From the NCBI GenBank assembly GCA_026982315.1, contig JALSHI010000057.1:1-48256 (forward strand): a stretch of 48,256 nt of DNA, written 5' to 3'. A program made the translations under genes and the position numbers. Position 1 is the first letter of the stretch. Every line of letters starts with the position of its first letter. The stretch comes from Lysobacterales bacterium. Its GTDB lineage: Bacteria; Pseudomonadota; Gammaproteobacteria; Xanthomonadales; Marinicellaceae. Positions 1 to 8,022 of the stretch are shown here, one piece after another. The notes beneath the pieces were generated by a model, which saw only the letters and a program-made list of their open reading frames with translations, searched no databases and was not told the DNA's origin.

Positions 1-516
1 GTTGTCGGGGTTGGTTCGCACATGCAATACATGGCCGGGCAGCAGGCTGTGCATATGGACAAAAAAACAGCCATCGGCAGCCACGCCACTGGCGGCAAAA
101 TGACTTAGCAGCCGTTCCCGGTTGAGTCTTACAGGTCCGTTGGCGGCCAGTAATGACAACAGAGGTGCTGGTCGCTCGGCCAGGTGAATATGCTGGTCGG
201 TTTCTATCCAGTGTGCGCGCATATTGCCCAAAGGATCGGCGCACACCCAGGCGTGCCCGCAGCGGCGGTTCTCAATGACTGCGATAAACTCGCCATCGCA
301 CTGCGCCAGTTTTTCCCATTTTGGCCTGGCCGCGTGGTGGAGTGGTTCGTCACCGGCTTCCAGTAAATATTCCATCAGCGCCCGGGCCGAAAGCGGCGGC
401 CCGGACATATCAGTTCGAAAAACCCGCCCGTAAACCCGGATTCGCCTGTCGTTGCAAAAATAGGCATCGACGGGCAAATCTGCTGAAAACTGCAGGGAAA
501 TCGGCGAATGTGTCAT
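1..516 (-). CDS. Asparagine-synthetase-like protein, N-terminal part (cut by window edge)
   Basis: Reading leftwards from ATG 516-514, an open frame of 172 codons runs off the window. The translation carries the pattern of the class II glutamine-amidotransferase half of asparagine synthetases: a 'CDGEFIAVIE' strand, then 'ADPLG' (the family's RD.LG region), then 'FFVHMHSLLPGHVLHV' (the F..I..L.PG.. region before the synthetase domain). The usual N-terminal Met-Cys nucleophile is absent, since the protein begins MTHSPIS, so glutamine hydrolysis is unlikely. Such Cys-less relatives are common in exopolysaccharide loci, and the sugar-nucleotide genes that follow on the other strand fit that setting. 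Lasso-peptide cyclases are another Cys-less branch, but no precursor is visible. The ATP-binding domain lies outside the window, so function stays open. Confidence 0.6.
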   Translation of the reverse strand, partial: MTHSPISLQFSADLPVDAYFCNDRRIRVYGRVFRTDMSGPPLSARALMEYLLEAGDEPLHHAARPKWEKLAQCDGEFIAVIENRRCGHAWVCADPLGNMRAHWIETDQHIHLAERPAPLLSLLAANGPVRLNRERLLSHFAASGVAADGCFFVHMHSLLPGHVLHVRTNPDN

Positions 517-716
517 ATGGGCACTTAATGGTAGACGAAAACATTTTATGCGATTTACGTGATCGGTTTTTTACCTTTCCGGCACACACGCTGTTGTGTC
601 ACGGCTTGTTACAAAAAAGTATGCGGGCCAACGTATTTGTGGGATTGTGGTAATATTGACAATGGGAATCTGTAAAGCAACTGCAGAGGGTAAGGTAAAC
701 ATTAAGGGAAGGGATA

Positions 717-2690
717 ATGGGAAACGGTTTCTATGGTCTATTGATGCTGGCCATGACAACGTGGGTATTTGCCGCCGGGCCAACAGCGGTTGAAGGCGAT
801 CTGAAGGCCGGTATGTCGTTGACCACCGTGGTGGATCGGGCGCGTGACGCCGGCTGGCAGCCAGAACCACTCTTGCACACCCTGGTTGATAACGGGGTTG
901 ACCTGGTCAAGGGCGTGCAAACCATCAGCCGCGAATGGCATCAATGTGACGCCACCTATGCTGTGGCCGGTGCGGCGGCCCGCATGGCGCCGTTGCGGGC
1001 GGATGAAGTGGCTGCGGCCATCGCCAATTTGCGCAGCTGCCAGTGTGACGCCAAAAGCCTGTGGGCCAAAACTCGCCTTAATCGGCGCCTGCGGCCGGAA
1101 ATCCAACGGGTGTTGGTGAAAGTGGGGGATGTTTGCAGCTGCGCGGCGGCCGGGATTGAGGCCACGGTCGAGGCGGCCCCCGATCAGGCTGAAAATGTCA
1201 TAGAAGCCGTTATTAATGCCAAAAATCCGCCGGACAATACCAGTGACCGTTTTGGCGAAGTGGGGGCATTGCCGGAATCAGGCCAATGGCTGTCGGCGGA
1301 TGACCCGTCGTTGCGTTCCCGCGATGTCAACCTGGAGCGTCTGTCCGATGTGTGCGAGGGCGACTACAACGAGCGGGGTGATTTTGAACTCGCCCGGCAA
1401 TGGCGGGCCTTGCCGCTGGATGATATTGACTCCCTGGGTCGGCATCAGGCCCGTTGTGACGAACCGGAAATGTCCGGGCGGGATGAACAAGAAGAAAAAA
1501 GACATAGCGGTTCCGGCTTGATCTTATCGCAGTATTACGAAGGTCAGAATCACAATCAGGCTCTGGAACTGTACAACCCCACGGACAAGACCATTTACCT
1601 TTCCGAAGAGCCGTATAGCGCGGAAATCTATTTTCACGGCTATGCCGTGCCCGGTGAAGTATTAAACCTGAAGGGAGAGGTGCCGCCGCGATCCACTTTT
1701 GTGGTGGTCAATGCCCTGGCGGACAACCCGCGCCTTAAGGCCCGGGCCGATCAGTTGGTGTTCGGCTTGAATTTTTCCGGCGCCGATGCGGTGGTGCTAA
1801 AAAGTCGCCTGGACTGGAATGATTGCGATTGTGCGGTGACCTCGGTGGCGGCCACGATGCGCGCCGCGCATACACAGGCTGTTGCAGATAATAGCCATAA
1901 CAGCCAGTCATCAGTGGATGCGGATGAATTCTGGCTGACGCGTTTGAAGCAGCATTACGCCCTGAACGACACACCGGCCCTGGTAGTGGATTCCGCAGGA
2001 GAACTGCCGGTGGCACCGGAACAGGAAAAAACTTCCGCGCTAGCGGAAAATCCGCCCCTGCTGCATCCGGGCACCTGGCGGCGTAAATCCGCAGTCTGTT
2101 TTGGTGACAGAGTGGAGCTGGATCCCTTTGAACCGGAATATCAGTGGCGTGTGCGTCCTGAGGCATTAACAGACAATCTGGGCCGGCATCAGGTTCGCCA
2201 TTGCCCGGAAACCCCGCAGGAATTGTTGTTATCGGAAATGGTGATCAAAGACACCAATAACCAGGCACTGGAAATCTTTAACGGCACAAGCGAGCCCATC
2301 GATTTTTCCCGTGATCGTTATGTGCTGGAAATTTACCGGGATGACAATCTGGTTCCTGACGAACGCATTTCACTTTCCCGTGGCCGGTTGCCTGCCGGGC
2401 AGGCTTTTGTGCTGGTCAATGCGGATGCCGACGAGCAATGGCAAGCCAAGGCGGACCAGAAGGTCAAGCAGTTAATGCTGAACAACAGTTATGCCGTGGT
2501 TTTGCGGAAAGTGGTGGCGCCGGCCTACCAGTCTTGCTATGCGGAAGTGGCCAGTTGGCTACGAAAAAATCCCGATCCGCAATATCTGAGCTATATTCCG
2601 ATTCTGGTGGTAGATCCCTATATTGGCCCGCAATCCGGTGACGACCCGCGAGACGGCGACCACGGCGGAGACCTGGCCAGCCCGAACTGA
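717..2690 (+). CDS. Secreted protein with two lamin-tail-like domains
   Basis: This 657-residue protein has a hydrophobic N-terminus (about residues 5-19, ending in AAG) that looks like a signal peptide. The start is supported by a purine-rich AAGGGAAGGG just upstream of ATG 717. Two stretches, near residues 268-365 and 503-600, share the lamin-tail (LTD) pattern: N-Q-ALE-[LI]-[YF]-N, a Y-x-[AL]-EIY strand, 'L.G..P....FV[VL]VNA.AD', and 'AVVL[KR]'. Each is preceded by a related module with a 'VC.GD' start and an 'LGRHQ.R' end, so the C-terminal three quarters is an internal duplication of roughly 235 residues. The N-terminal part is rich in paired cysteines (CQC, CSC, later CDC). LTDs in bacterial secreted proteins are thought to mediate binding. 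No catalytic domain is seen and the partner is unknown. Confidence 0.75.
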   Translation: MGNGFYGLLMLAMTTWVFAAGPTAVEGDLKAGMSLTTVVDRARDAGWQPEPLLHTLVDNGVDLVKGVQTISREWHQCDATYAVAGAAARMAPLRADEVAAAIANLRSCQCDAKSLWAKTRLNRRLRPEIQRVLVKVGDVCSCAAAGIEATVEAAPDQAENVIEAVINAKNPPDNTSDRFGEVGALPESGQWLSADDPSLRSRDVNLERLSDVCEGDYNERGDFELARQWRALPLDDIDSLGRHQARCDEPEMSGRDEQEEKRHSGSGLILSQYYEGQNHNQALELYNPTDKTIYLSEEPYSAEIYFHGYAVPGEVLNLKGEVPPRSTFVVVNALADNPRLKARADQLVFGLNFSGADAVVLKSRLDWNDCDCAVTSVAATMRAAHTQAVADNSHNSQSSVDADEFWLTRLKQHYALNDTPALVVDSAGELPVAPEQEKTSALAENPPLLHPGTWRRKSAVCFGDRVELDPFEPEYQWRVRPEALTDNLGRHQVRHCPETPQELLLSEMVIKDTNNQALEIFNGTSEPIDFSRDRYVLEIYRDDNLVPDERISLSRGRLPAGQAFVLVNADADEQWQAKADQKVKQLMLNNSYAVVLRKVVAPAYQSCYAEVASWLRKNPDPQYLSYIPILVVDPYIGPQSGDDPRDGDHGGDLASPN

Positions 2691-2850
2691 TTGGCCCATC
2701 TATCATCAAATGTCCGCTCCGTATTGCCGGACCGGCAGTATTCGGGGGAGCCGTGTGCTTACGGCTTCGGTATCTTTCATTGTCTTACAGGCGGGGTTGT
2801 CGCACAATAACGCGGTGTGGCAGATTCCGGTCTGTTTTTAGTTTTATCAA

Positions 2851-4137
2851 GTGAGTTATATTAATGTGAATGCCGATACCAGAATAGCGGTGATTGGCCT
2901 GGGGTATGTGGGGTTGCCCTTGGCGGTGGGTCTGTCCAGACACTTCCCCACGGTGGGTTTTGACATTGACTGCCAGCGGGTGCGTCAGTTGCGCCAGGGT
3001 CATGATCGTACCGGAGAAATTTCTGCCGAGGCGTTGCGCCAGGCCAGTGATCTGGTATTGACAGACAAGCTGGAAGATTTGGCGACCTCAACAGTCTATA
3101 TCATCACTGTGCCAACGCCGGTGGACGCCAATAATCTGCCTGATCTGGGCCCCTTGGAAAAAGCCTCGCAGGCCATCGGACAGCAATTAAAGCCTGGCGA
3201 TGTGGTGGTTTATGAATCCACGGTTTACCCCGGCGCGACTGAGGAGGTGTGTGCGCGCATACTGGAGCAGGCCAGCGGTTTGACGCTGAACCGTGATTTC
3301 AGCATTGGTTACTCGCCTGAACGCATTAACCCCGGGGACAAGGTCCACCGCCTGCAGACCATTACCAAGGTGGTGGCGGCATCCACGCCGGAAACCGCCG
3401 CCCGTCTCAAAGCCATTTACGAAAAGGTGGTCAGCGCCGGTGTTTATGTGGCGACGGATATCAAAACCGCGGAAGCGGCCAAGGCCATTGAAAACACCCA
3501 GCGGGATGTCAATATCGCCTTTATGAACGAGCTGGCGCAAATGTTTCATCACTTGGGGCTGGATACCCACGCGGTGATTGAAGCGGCGGCCACCAAGTGG
3601 AACTTCCTGCCGTTTACGCCGGGTCTGGTGGGCGGACACTGCATTGGTGTGGACCCTTATTACCTGATTCACAAGGCGCAGGAAAGTGGTTATTTCCCCC
3701 GGATTATTACCACTGCCAGGCGCCTGAATCAGGAGATGCCGGCTTATGTGGCCGATCGTTTGCTGAAATTACTGGCGTTGCACAAAATTCATGTGGTGGG
3801 CGCGCGGATTTTGGTGCTGGGGCTGACCTTTAAGGAAAACTGCCCGGATTTGCGTAATACCCGTGTGGTGGATGTGGTGCGGGAATTGCAACAGTATCAT
3901 GCCCGGGTGGACGTGCATGATCCCTGGGCCGATCCGGATCAAGCTCGGGAAGAACTGGGCTTTTCGTTGACTGACAAGCCACAAGACCAGGCTTATGACG
4001 CCATTGTGTTGGCGGTGGCTCATCGACAATTTGTTGAACATGGCGCCGAACTTATCGCCCGCTGGCGCAAGCCCGCGAGTGTGGTTTTTGACCTGAAAAA
4101 CGCTTTGCCGGATCATTATGTGGATGACAGACTATGA
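2851..4137 (+). CDS. UDP-N-acetyl-hexosamine/UDP-sugar 6-dehydrogenase (TviB/WbpO type)
   Basis: This 428-residue protein should oxidise C6 of a UDP-sugar to the uronic acid with two NAD+. It has the Rossmann glycine motif G-L-G-Y-V-G at residues 16-21, 'VPTPVD' and '[11 protein letters not shown]' in the N-terminal domain, and the catalytic Cys264 within [12 protein letters not shown]. The C-terminal UDP-binding domain carries '[15 protein letters not shown]'. These details match the Vi-antigen TviB/WbpO branch (UDP-GlcNAc or UDP-GalNAc dehydrogenase) better than plain UDP-glucose dehydrogenase. The start is GTG 2851; an in-frame GTG at 2866 would shorten it slightly. Its end overlaps the next gene by four bases (ATGA), so the three genes to 6316 are translationally coupled. 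Substrate assignment is an inference from family resemblance. Confidence 0.9.
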   Translation: MSYINVNADTRIAVIGLGYVGLPLAVGLSRHFPTVGFDIDCQRVRQLRQGHDRTGEISAEALRQASDLVLTDKLEDLATSTVYIITVPTPVDANNLPDLGPLEKASQAIGQQLKPGDVVVYESTVYPGATEEVCARILEQASGLTLNRDFSIGYSPERINPGDKVHRLQTITKVVAASTPETAARLKAIYEKVVSAGVYVATDIKTAEAAKAIENTQRDVNIAFMNELAQMFHHLGLDTHAVIEAAATKWNFLPFTPGLVGGHCIGVDPYYLIHKAQESGYFPRIITTARRLNQEMPAYVADRLLKLLALHKIHVVGARILVLGLTFKENCPDLRNTRVVDVVRELQQYHARVDVHDPWADPDQAREELGFSLTDKPQDQAYDAIVLAVAHRQFVEHGAELIARWRKPASVVFDLKNALPDHYVDDRL

Positions 4138-5150
4138 CAACAGACGCGGTTTTGGTGACTGGTGCGGCCGGTTTTATTGGTTACCATGTGAGCCAGGCGC
4201 TGTTGGCGCGTGGTCAGCGGGTAATTGGCATCGATAACCTCAACGATTACTATGACGTCAACCTGAAAGAATCCCGCCTGGCGCTTTTGCAGGCTCATGC
4301 GGATTTTGTCTTCCAGCGCCTGGATATTGCCGAGCATGAGCGTCTGCGGGACTTGTTTGCCCAGCATAACATCAAGCGCGTGGTCAACCTGGCCGCCCAG
4401 GCCGGGGTACGGTATTCCATTGAAAATCCCTGGGCCTATCTCAATAGCAACCTTGCCGGTTTTTTATCGATCCTTGAAGCGTGTCGGCAACATGGCGTGA
4501 CGCATCTGGTCTATGCCTCCTCGTCATCAGTCTATGGCGCCAATACCGCATTGCCTTTTCGGGTGGAAGACGGTGTCGATCACCCGCTGTCACTCTATGC
4601 GGCCACCAAAAAGTCCAATGAACTGATGGCCCACAGCTATTCGCATCTGTATGGCATCCCCAGTACGGGTTTGCGTTTTTTTACCGTATATGGGCCGTGG
4701 GGACGGCCGGATATGGCTTTATTTTTGTTTACCCGGAAAATTCTTGCCGGGGAGCCCATTCAGGTTTTCAACCATGGCCGTCACACCCGGGACTTTACCT
4801 ATATCGACGATATTGTCGAAGGCGTTATCCGGGTGCTTGACAACCCTCCCGAGCCGCAACCGGATTATGATTTTTCCCAAGGCACTCCGGCAGCCAGCAG
4901 CGCGCCATATCGGGTGTACAACATTGGCAATAATCAGCCGGTGCAGTTACTGGACTATATTCAGGCTATTGAAAAGGCCCTGGGCAAAAAAGCTGTAATG
5001 GAAATGCTTCCCCTGCAAAAAGGCGATGTGCCGGATACCGCCGCGGATGTTTCGGCGCTGGCGCGTGATGTGGGCTTTCGCCCTTCCACGCCGGTTGAAA
5101 CCGGCATTGCCCGCTTTGTGGACTGGTATCGCAACTACTATCAGGTGTGA
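4134..5150 (+). CDS. NAD-dependent epimerase, UDP-glucuronate 4-epimerase type (CapI/LspL)
   Basis: This 338-residue extended short-chain dehydrogenase has the N-terminal NAD motif 'TGAAGFIG', the signature '[16 protein letters not shown]' typical of UDP-glucuronate 4-epimerases, 'YASSSSVYG', and the catalytic pair Tyr155/Lys159 in YAATK. It also has '[17 protein letters not shown]' and '[14 protein letters not shown]'. It would convert a UDP-uronic acid to its C4 epimer in the cytoplasm, directly after the dehydrogenase encoded upstream. The product is probably a galacturonic-type sugar donor for a surface polysaccharide. The gene starts inside the stop region of the dehydrogenase gene (ATGA) and its own TGA overlaps the GTG of the next gene. 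Confidence 0.9.
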   Translation: MTTDAVLVTGAAGFIGYHVSQALLARGQRVIGIDNLNDYYDVNLKESRLALLQAHADFVFQRLDIAEHERLRDLFAQHNIKRVVNLAAQAGVRYSIENPWAYLNSNLAGFLSILEACRQHGVTHLVYASSSSVYGANTALPFRVEDGVDHPLSLYAATKKSNELMAHSYSHLYGIPSTGLRFFTVYGPWGRPDMALFLFTRKILAGEPIQVFNHGRHTRDFTYIDDIVEGVIRVLDNPPEPQPDYDFSQGTPAASSAPYRVYNIGNNQPVQLLDYIQAIEKALGKKAVMEMLPLQKGDVPDTAADVSALARDVGFRPSTPVETGIARFVDWYRNYYQV

Positions 5151-6316
5151 GTAATCAGCGGCAGCATGGTTCATATGATTGGCCAAGGCCCGAAAGCCGG
5201 CCTCAGGCCCTCAGGAGACTGGTGGCGGCCGACTGTATCTGGCCTGAAAAATATTGCTTGTCGCAGGATACGAAACCGGCCTTAGAGCCGAGCACTGGCG
5301 CGGAAAAAATCTGGGCGGTGCGCCATGGCATGGCGCCTGTATTGGCCTGGTATGGTCAGCAGGACAGCGCGCCTGGAACCACCGGGAGCCTTCGGACGTG
5401 TCAAACGCCTTTACAACGCGCCTGGCTGTTATCCCTGGCCATGCAAAAACACTGGGACGCGCTTTGTGTGAATGTGACCAGCCGGGGACAGGCGCACCAC
5501 CGGCCTGTGCTGGTCTTCAAGGGCCAGGCGTTGGCCCACGCCATTTACCCACATCCGGCGCTGCGGGCCCGTTCGGACATGGACATACTGGTGCGGCAGG
5601 CGGATAGAGACTGGTGGCACAATCAGCTGCAGACCCTGGGCTTTTGTGTGCTGCCGTCACGCCAGGGGCGCTGGGTTAGCTTTCAAAACACTTACGTCAA
5701 GCCCTTGCCTGGTGGCCGCCGGCTGTTGGTGGACATGCATTGGCGCATCAACAACCGTGTGGACTTTCACCGGCAGCAAGCTTTTTCGGTTTTGGCAAAG
5801 CGAGCCACAGCCCTTTCGCTGGGGCGGCATCAGATCCATACACTGAATTCTGTGGATGCCTTGCAACTGGCTGTTTTCCACTATTATGGCCACCGGCCGG
5901 AAGACCGCAAGCACTTGTGGCTTTATGACGTGGCGTTGTTGTGGCCGTTAGTGGCCGAACGAAATAACGCTCAGGGATTGTTGCCGGACATGGCGGGGCT
6001 ACTGCATTCCATGCGCAAACAGCTGGAGCGGGTGTTTACTGGTTGTGTGTTCCCATCCATTGCGCCAAAGGCCGCATCGCAGGGCCAAGGATTTATGCCC
6101 TATGCGGAACAACGGCAAAGCAAATGGCGAGATTTCCGCCACCGCTGGCGGCAACTGGAATCCTGGAAAGCCCGCTGGGGCTTGCTGGCGGATTACCTGT
6201 TCCAGCCGAGAACTTATGTGGCCAGGCGCTTTTCCGCACCAGTGGATTGGCGGATATGGCTGTATTATCCACGCATGTGGTGGCAGGATTTTCGCCGTTT
6301 GCTAAAGCGTCATTGA
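5147..6316 (+). CDS. Nucleotidyltransferase-like protein (NTP_transf_5 type)
   Basis: This is a 389-residue protein starting at GTG 5147, which overlaps the upstream TGA. Its centre contains '[14 protein letters not shown]' followed by '[10 protein letters not shown]' (about residues 123-148), the helix and D-x-D metal motif of the NTP_transf_5 nucleotidyltransferase family. This is followed by 'LVDMHWRI' with further acidic and histidine residues. Members of this family recur in exopolysaccharide and some peptide-modification loci, but their reaction is not established. The operon position makes a role in polysaccharide assembly or modification likely. The last 11 codons plus stop (6281-6316) are repeated exactly at 10412-10447, so this gene's 3' end marks the left edge of an inserted element; the reading frame itself is intact. 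Confidence 0.65.
   Translation: MSNQRQHGSYDWPRPESRPQALRRLVAADCIWPEKYCLSQDTKPALEPSTGAEKIWAVRHGMAPVLAWYGQQDSAPGTTGSLRTCQTPLQRAWLLSLAMQKHWDALCVNVTSRGQAHHRPVLVFKGQALAHAIYPHPALRARSDMDILVRQADRDWWHNQLQTLGFCVLPSRQGRWVSFQNTYVKPLPGGRRLLVDMHWRINNRVDFHRQQAFSVLAKRATALSLGRHQIHTLNSVDALQLAVFHYYGHRPEDRKHLWLYDVALLWPLVAERNNAQGLLPDMAGLLHSMRKQLERVFTGCVFPSIAPKAASQGQGFMPYAEQRQSKWRDFRHRWRQLESWKARWGLLADYLFQPRTYVARRFSAPVDWRIWLYYPRMWWQDFRRLLKRH
6281..6316 (+). repeat. Left 36-bp direct repeat (putative attL)
   Basis: This copy is identical to 10412-10447. It begins exactly at a codon (Trp379 of the nucleotidyltransferase) and ends with that gene's TGA. Bases on both sides differ from those beside the right copy, so 36 bp is the full exact match. 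Confidence 0.85.
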
Positions 6317-6349
6317 CAGCTTGTGAATTGATGTAGAGTCAAGCGGGCT

Positions 6350-7389
6350 TTACTCATTGGGTTCGGTTATTCCTGCCTTCTCCATTTCAGCATTGATTTT
6401 TTCCTGCCATTTTTCAAACCCCGCGCTTGGATGCAATGTGAAGATAACATCTGTGAGGACAGGTTTTTTTGAGCCTTTTACTTTTTGGGTGATATTTCTG
6501 GCTTCAAACTTTCTTAGTGTTTTTGTGCATTCATGTTTTTCTGATCGGTTGATTTGACAACAGGGGCAGATCATTTTTTCGAGTGTGAGTTTAACCCTTC
6601 TTGATGCACGGGAAAGTGGTTGGTCTTTTTTGATTCTTCCTGAGTTTTCGATAATGGAGGAGAGTGTCAGGTTGAAAGCGGGTTCTTTCCCATGAATGCT
6701 TGAGGCCACGGAGCCTGGATTGGTAAATTCGAGCAGCATGACCTTGTTTATCCATCTTGACAGCGGGCTGAAGCTAAACAGGTGGTGGGGGAGGGCTTTT
6801 CTTAATCTGTTATTGGAAACAGCATCGGAGATGGATCTATGAAGCACCCGGATACCGATTTTTGAATCAAAAACATCGTCATCACTTTCTTCGAGCACCC
6901 AGCCACCGAGCAGGCTTCCTCTCCATTTTTTTGGGGTGACTTGATGATTTCGATATTGCACCCGGAGAGGACTGATATTGATTCGATGATTTGGTCGTAA
7001 TTGATGGAGACTCCGAATCCTTTGAGTTTTTTTTGCAGTTCCGAGGCTGAGAACCATACCAGGAGGTTTTCATCCACTTGTTTCAGTTGTTTTTTTTCGA
7101 CCACCAGTTGGATGATGCCATCGAAGACGGTTTCTTCCATGGATGACGGGAATATTGGCAGTCCTTTTCCGTTTGTGGTTGAGATGATGGCGGGGAATAT
7201 CTTGACGGTGGCGTATTGTGTTTCATGTTCCAGCACCGGCACTTCGCCTTGTTCCACGGATTCTGCCAGTTCTTTGCTTTTTTTTCTGGTGGTGGTAAAG
7301 ATGGGGAGTTTCGACCAGGGGGAGAATATGCTGATATTTTTTTCACCGCCAATCTGTAATTTTTCCGGCATGTTTTTGGGTTTGTTCAT
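6350..7389 (-). pseudogene. Plasmid replication-initiator-like gene, interrupted by a -1 frameshift at an A7 run
   Basis: The frame from ATG 7389 (MNKPKNMPEK) and the frame ending at TAA 6350 join at a run of seven A on the coding strand (6926-6932 on the plus strand). One extra A, or a -1 slip on A-AAA-AAT, gives a continuous product of about 346 residues. The upstream part has 'GKGLPIFPSSMEE', 'VWFSASELQKKLKGFGVSINYDQIIESISVLSGCNIEI', and the downstream part 'RWINKVMLLEFTN' and 'TDVIFTLHPSAGFEKWQEKI'. This order resembles winged-helix plasmid initiators of the RepA/TrfA sort. Supporting context is the adjacent DnaA-box pair and the small co-oriented gene upstream. It could be a decayed gene, a sequencing error, or a site of programmed frameshifting; family assignment is by eye. 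Confidence 0.5.
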
Positions 7390-7398
7390 GGGTTTCTT

Positions 7399-7695
7399 TC
7401 AGTCCAGTTCGATATTGATCCCGCCGAGAATGGCCCATTCTGGCATATTGTCAGAGAGTTCATCAACGGCGCTTTTGGGGCCGAGCAGCACGGGGCCTTC
7501 GGCGGTGATGGCGAAGGGTTGGAACCCCAGTTTTCCGCCGATGCTGTAGATACGTTCATGGAGCCGCCGGCAGCCTTCATACAGGCAAAGTTCAAGGTCG
7601 CCATCATAGAGTTCATCAACGGCTTTTTCCAGCACTTTTGCTGTGATTGGGTGGTTTGGCAGAACCACCTGGACATTGACTTGTTCTTTGTTCAT
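7399..7695 (-). CDS. Small uncharacterised protein upstream of the rep-like gene
   Basis: This 98-residue protein starts at ATG 7695 behind a strong ribosome site (GAGGAGAC, 5 bases upstream). It has no signal peptide or membrane segment. Acidic residues are frequent, and the sequence reads as a compact soluble domain ('KAVDELYDGDLELCLYEGCRRLHERIYSIGGKLG' region, given here only as the residue 24-57 segment). Its stop is 9 bases before the start of the replication-initiator-like gene on the same strand, so the two are probably one transcript. A replication-control or partner role is possible from position only. I do not recognise the family. Confidence 0.6.
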   Translation of the reverse strand: MNKEQVNVQVVLPNHPITAKVLEKAVDELYDGDLELCLYEGCRRLHERIYSIGGKLGFQPFAITAEGPVLLGPKSAVDELSDNMPEWAILGGINIELD

Positions 7696-7761
7696 ATTGT
7701 CTCCTCACTGGTTAAAAATTAGCCAAACCAATAAAAAACGCAAAGAATCTTGTTCTTTGTT
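7680..7761. repeat. 13-bp direct repeat (CTTGTTCTTTGTT) around the rep operon start
   Basis: The 13-mer occurs at 7680-7692, overlapping the first codons of the small gene, and again at 7749-7761 upstream. The upstream copy is also the right half of an inverted repeat, CAAAGAA (7741-7747) and TTCTTTG (7753-7759). The arrangement suits an operator for autoregulation of the rep operon, but no promoter was confidently identified. Confidence 0.4.
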
Positions 7762-7954
7762 GTATTGTGTTAAGGTTTATCCACAGAAGCTGTGGATAAG
7801 TTTTTTTACGGATTATGTTTGCCAATTCTGCTGGCACCTTCAGGTTCAGTTTTGCTCTGGTGATGGCAACATAAAGTACTCTGACTTCCTCGTCGCTCAT
7901 TTCGTTTATGGGGTTGAAAGCCCTAGGATGGTATTCACATAAGCGGCAATGGGA
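7712..7954 (-). pseudogene. Remnant of a UvrD/Rep-type helicase (motif VI region)
   Basis: An open stretch without a proper start, reading leftwards from a TGA at 7957-7955, encodes 'PINEMSDEEVRVLYVAITRAKLNL' in segments. 'VRVLYVAITRAK' is the hallmark motif VI of superfamily 1A helicases (UvrD, Rep, PcrA), which lies near the C-terminus of proteins of about 600-750 residues. Everything upstream of this motif is missing, so it is a fragment left by deletion. The tail reads through the paired DnaA boxes and ends at 7712, so the last 35 or so residues may be post-deletion sequence rather than original helicase. Confidence 0.6.
7777..7799. other. Pair of inverted consensus DnaA boxes; candidate plasmid origin
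   Basis: TTATCCACA (7777-7785) and TGTGGATAA (7791-7799) are two exact strong-consensus DnaA boxes facing each other across GAAGC. They lie 80 bp upstream of the two-gene rep-like operon in an A+T-rich stretch, as expected for a plasmid replication origin that uses host DnaA. The same bases form a 10-bp hairpin with an AAG loop followed by a T run on the plus strand, so a terminator is the alternative reading, although no plus-strand gene lies upstream that would need one. Confidence 0.6.
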
Positions 7955-8022
7955 TCAACGCCGCGCTCTTTCAGGCTGGCCTTGCCTCAGTTTTTTACCA
8001 GGTGCTTCAGGGAGCTGACTTG
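7906..8022 (-). pseudogene. Short coding-like debris between the IcmB-like gene and the helicase remnant
   Basis: Directly after the stop of the IcmB-like gene, the same frame continues as 'QVSSLKHLVKN', a stop, then 'GKASLKERGVDPIAAYVNTI' and 'LGLSTP' before TAA 7908-7906. The second segment has the look of real protein sequence (charged helix, then Pro-Ile-Ala-Ala) but has no start. It is probably the end of a gene otherwise lost. I cannot name its family. Confidence 0.3.
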
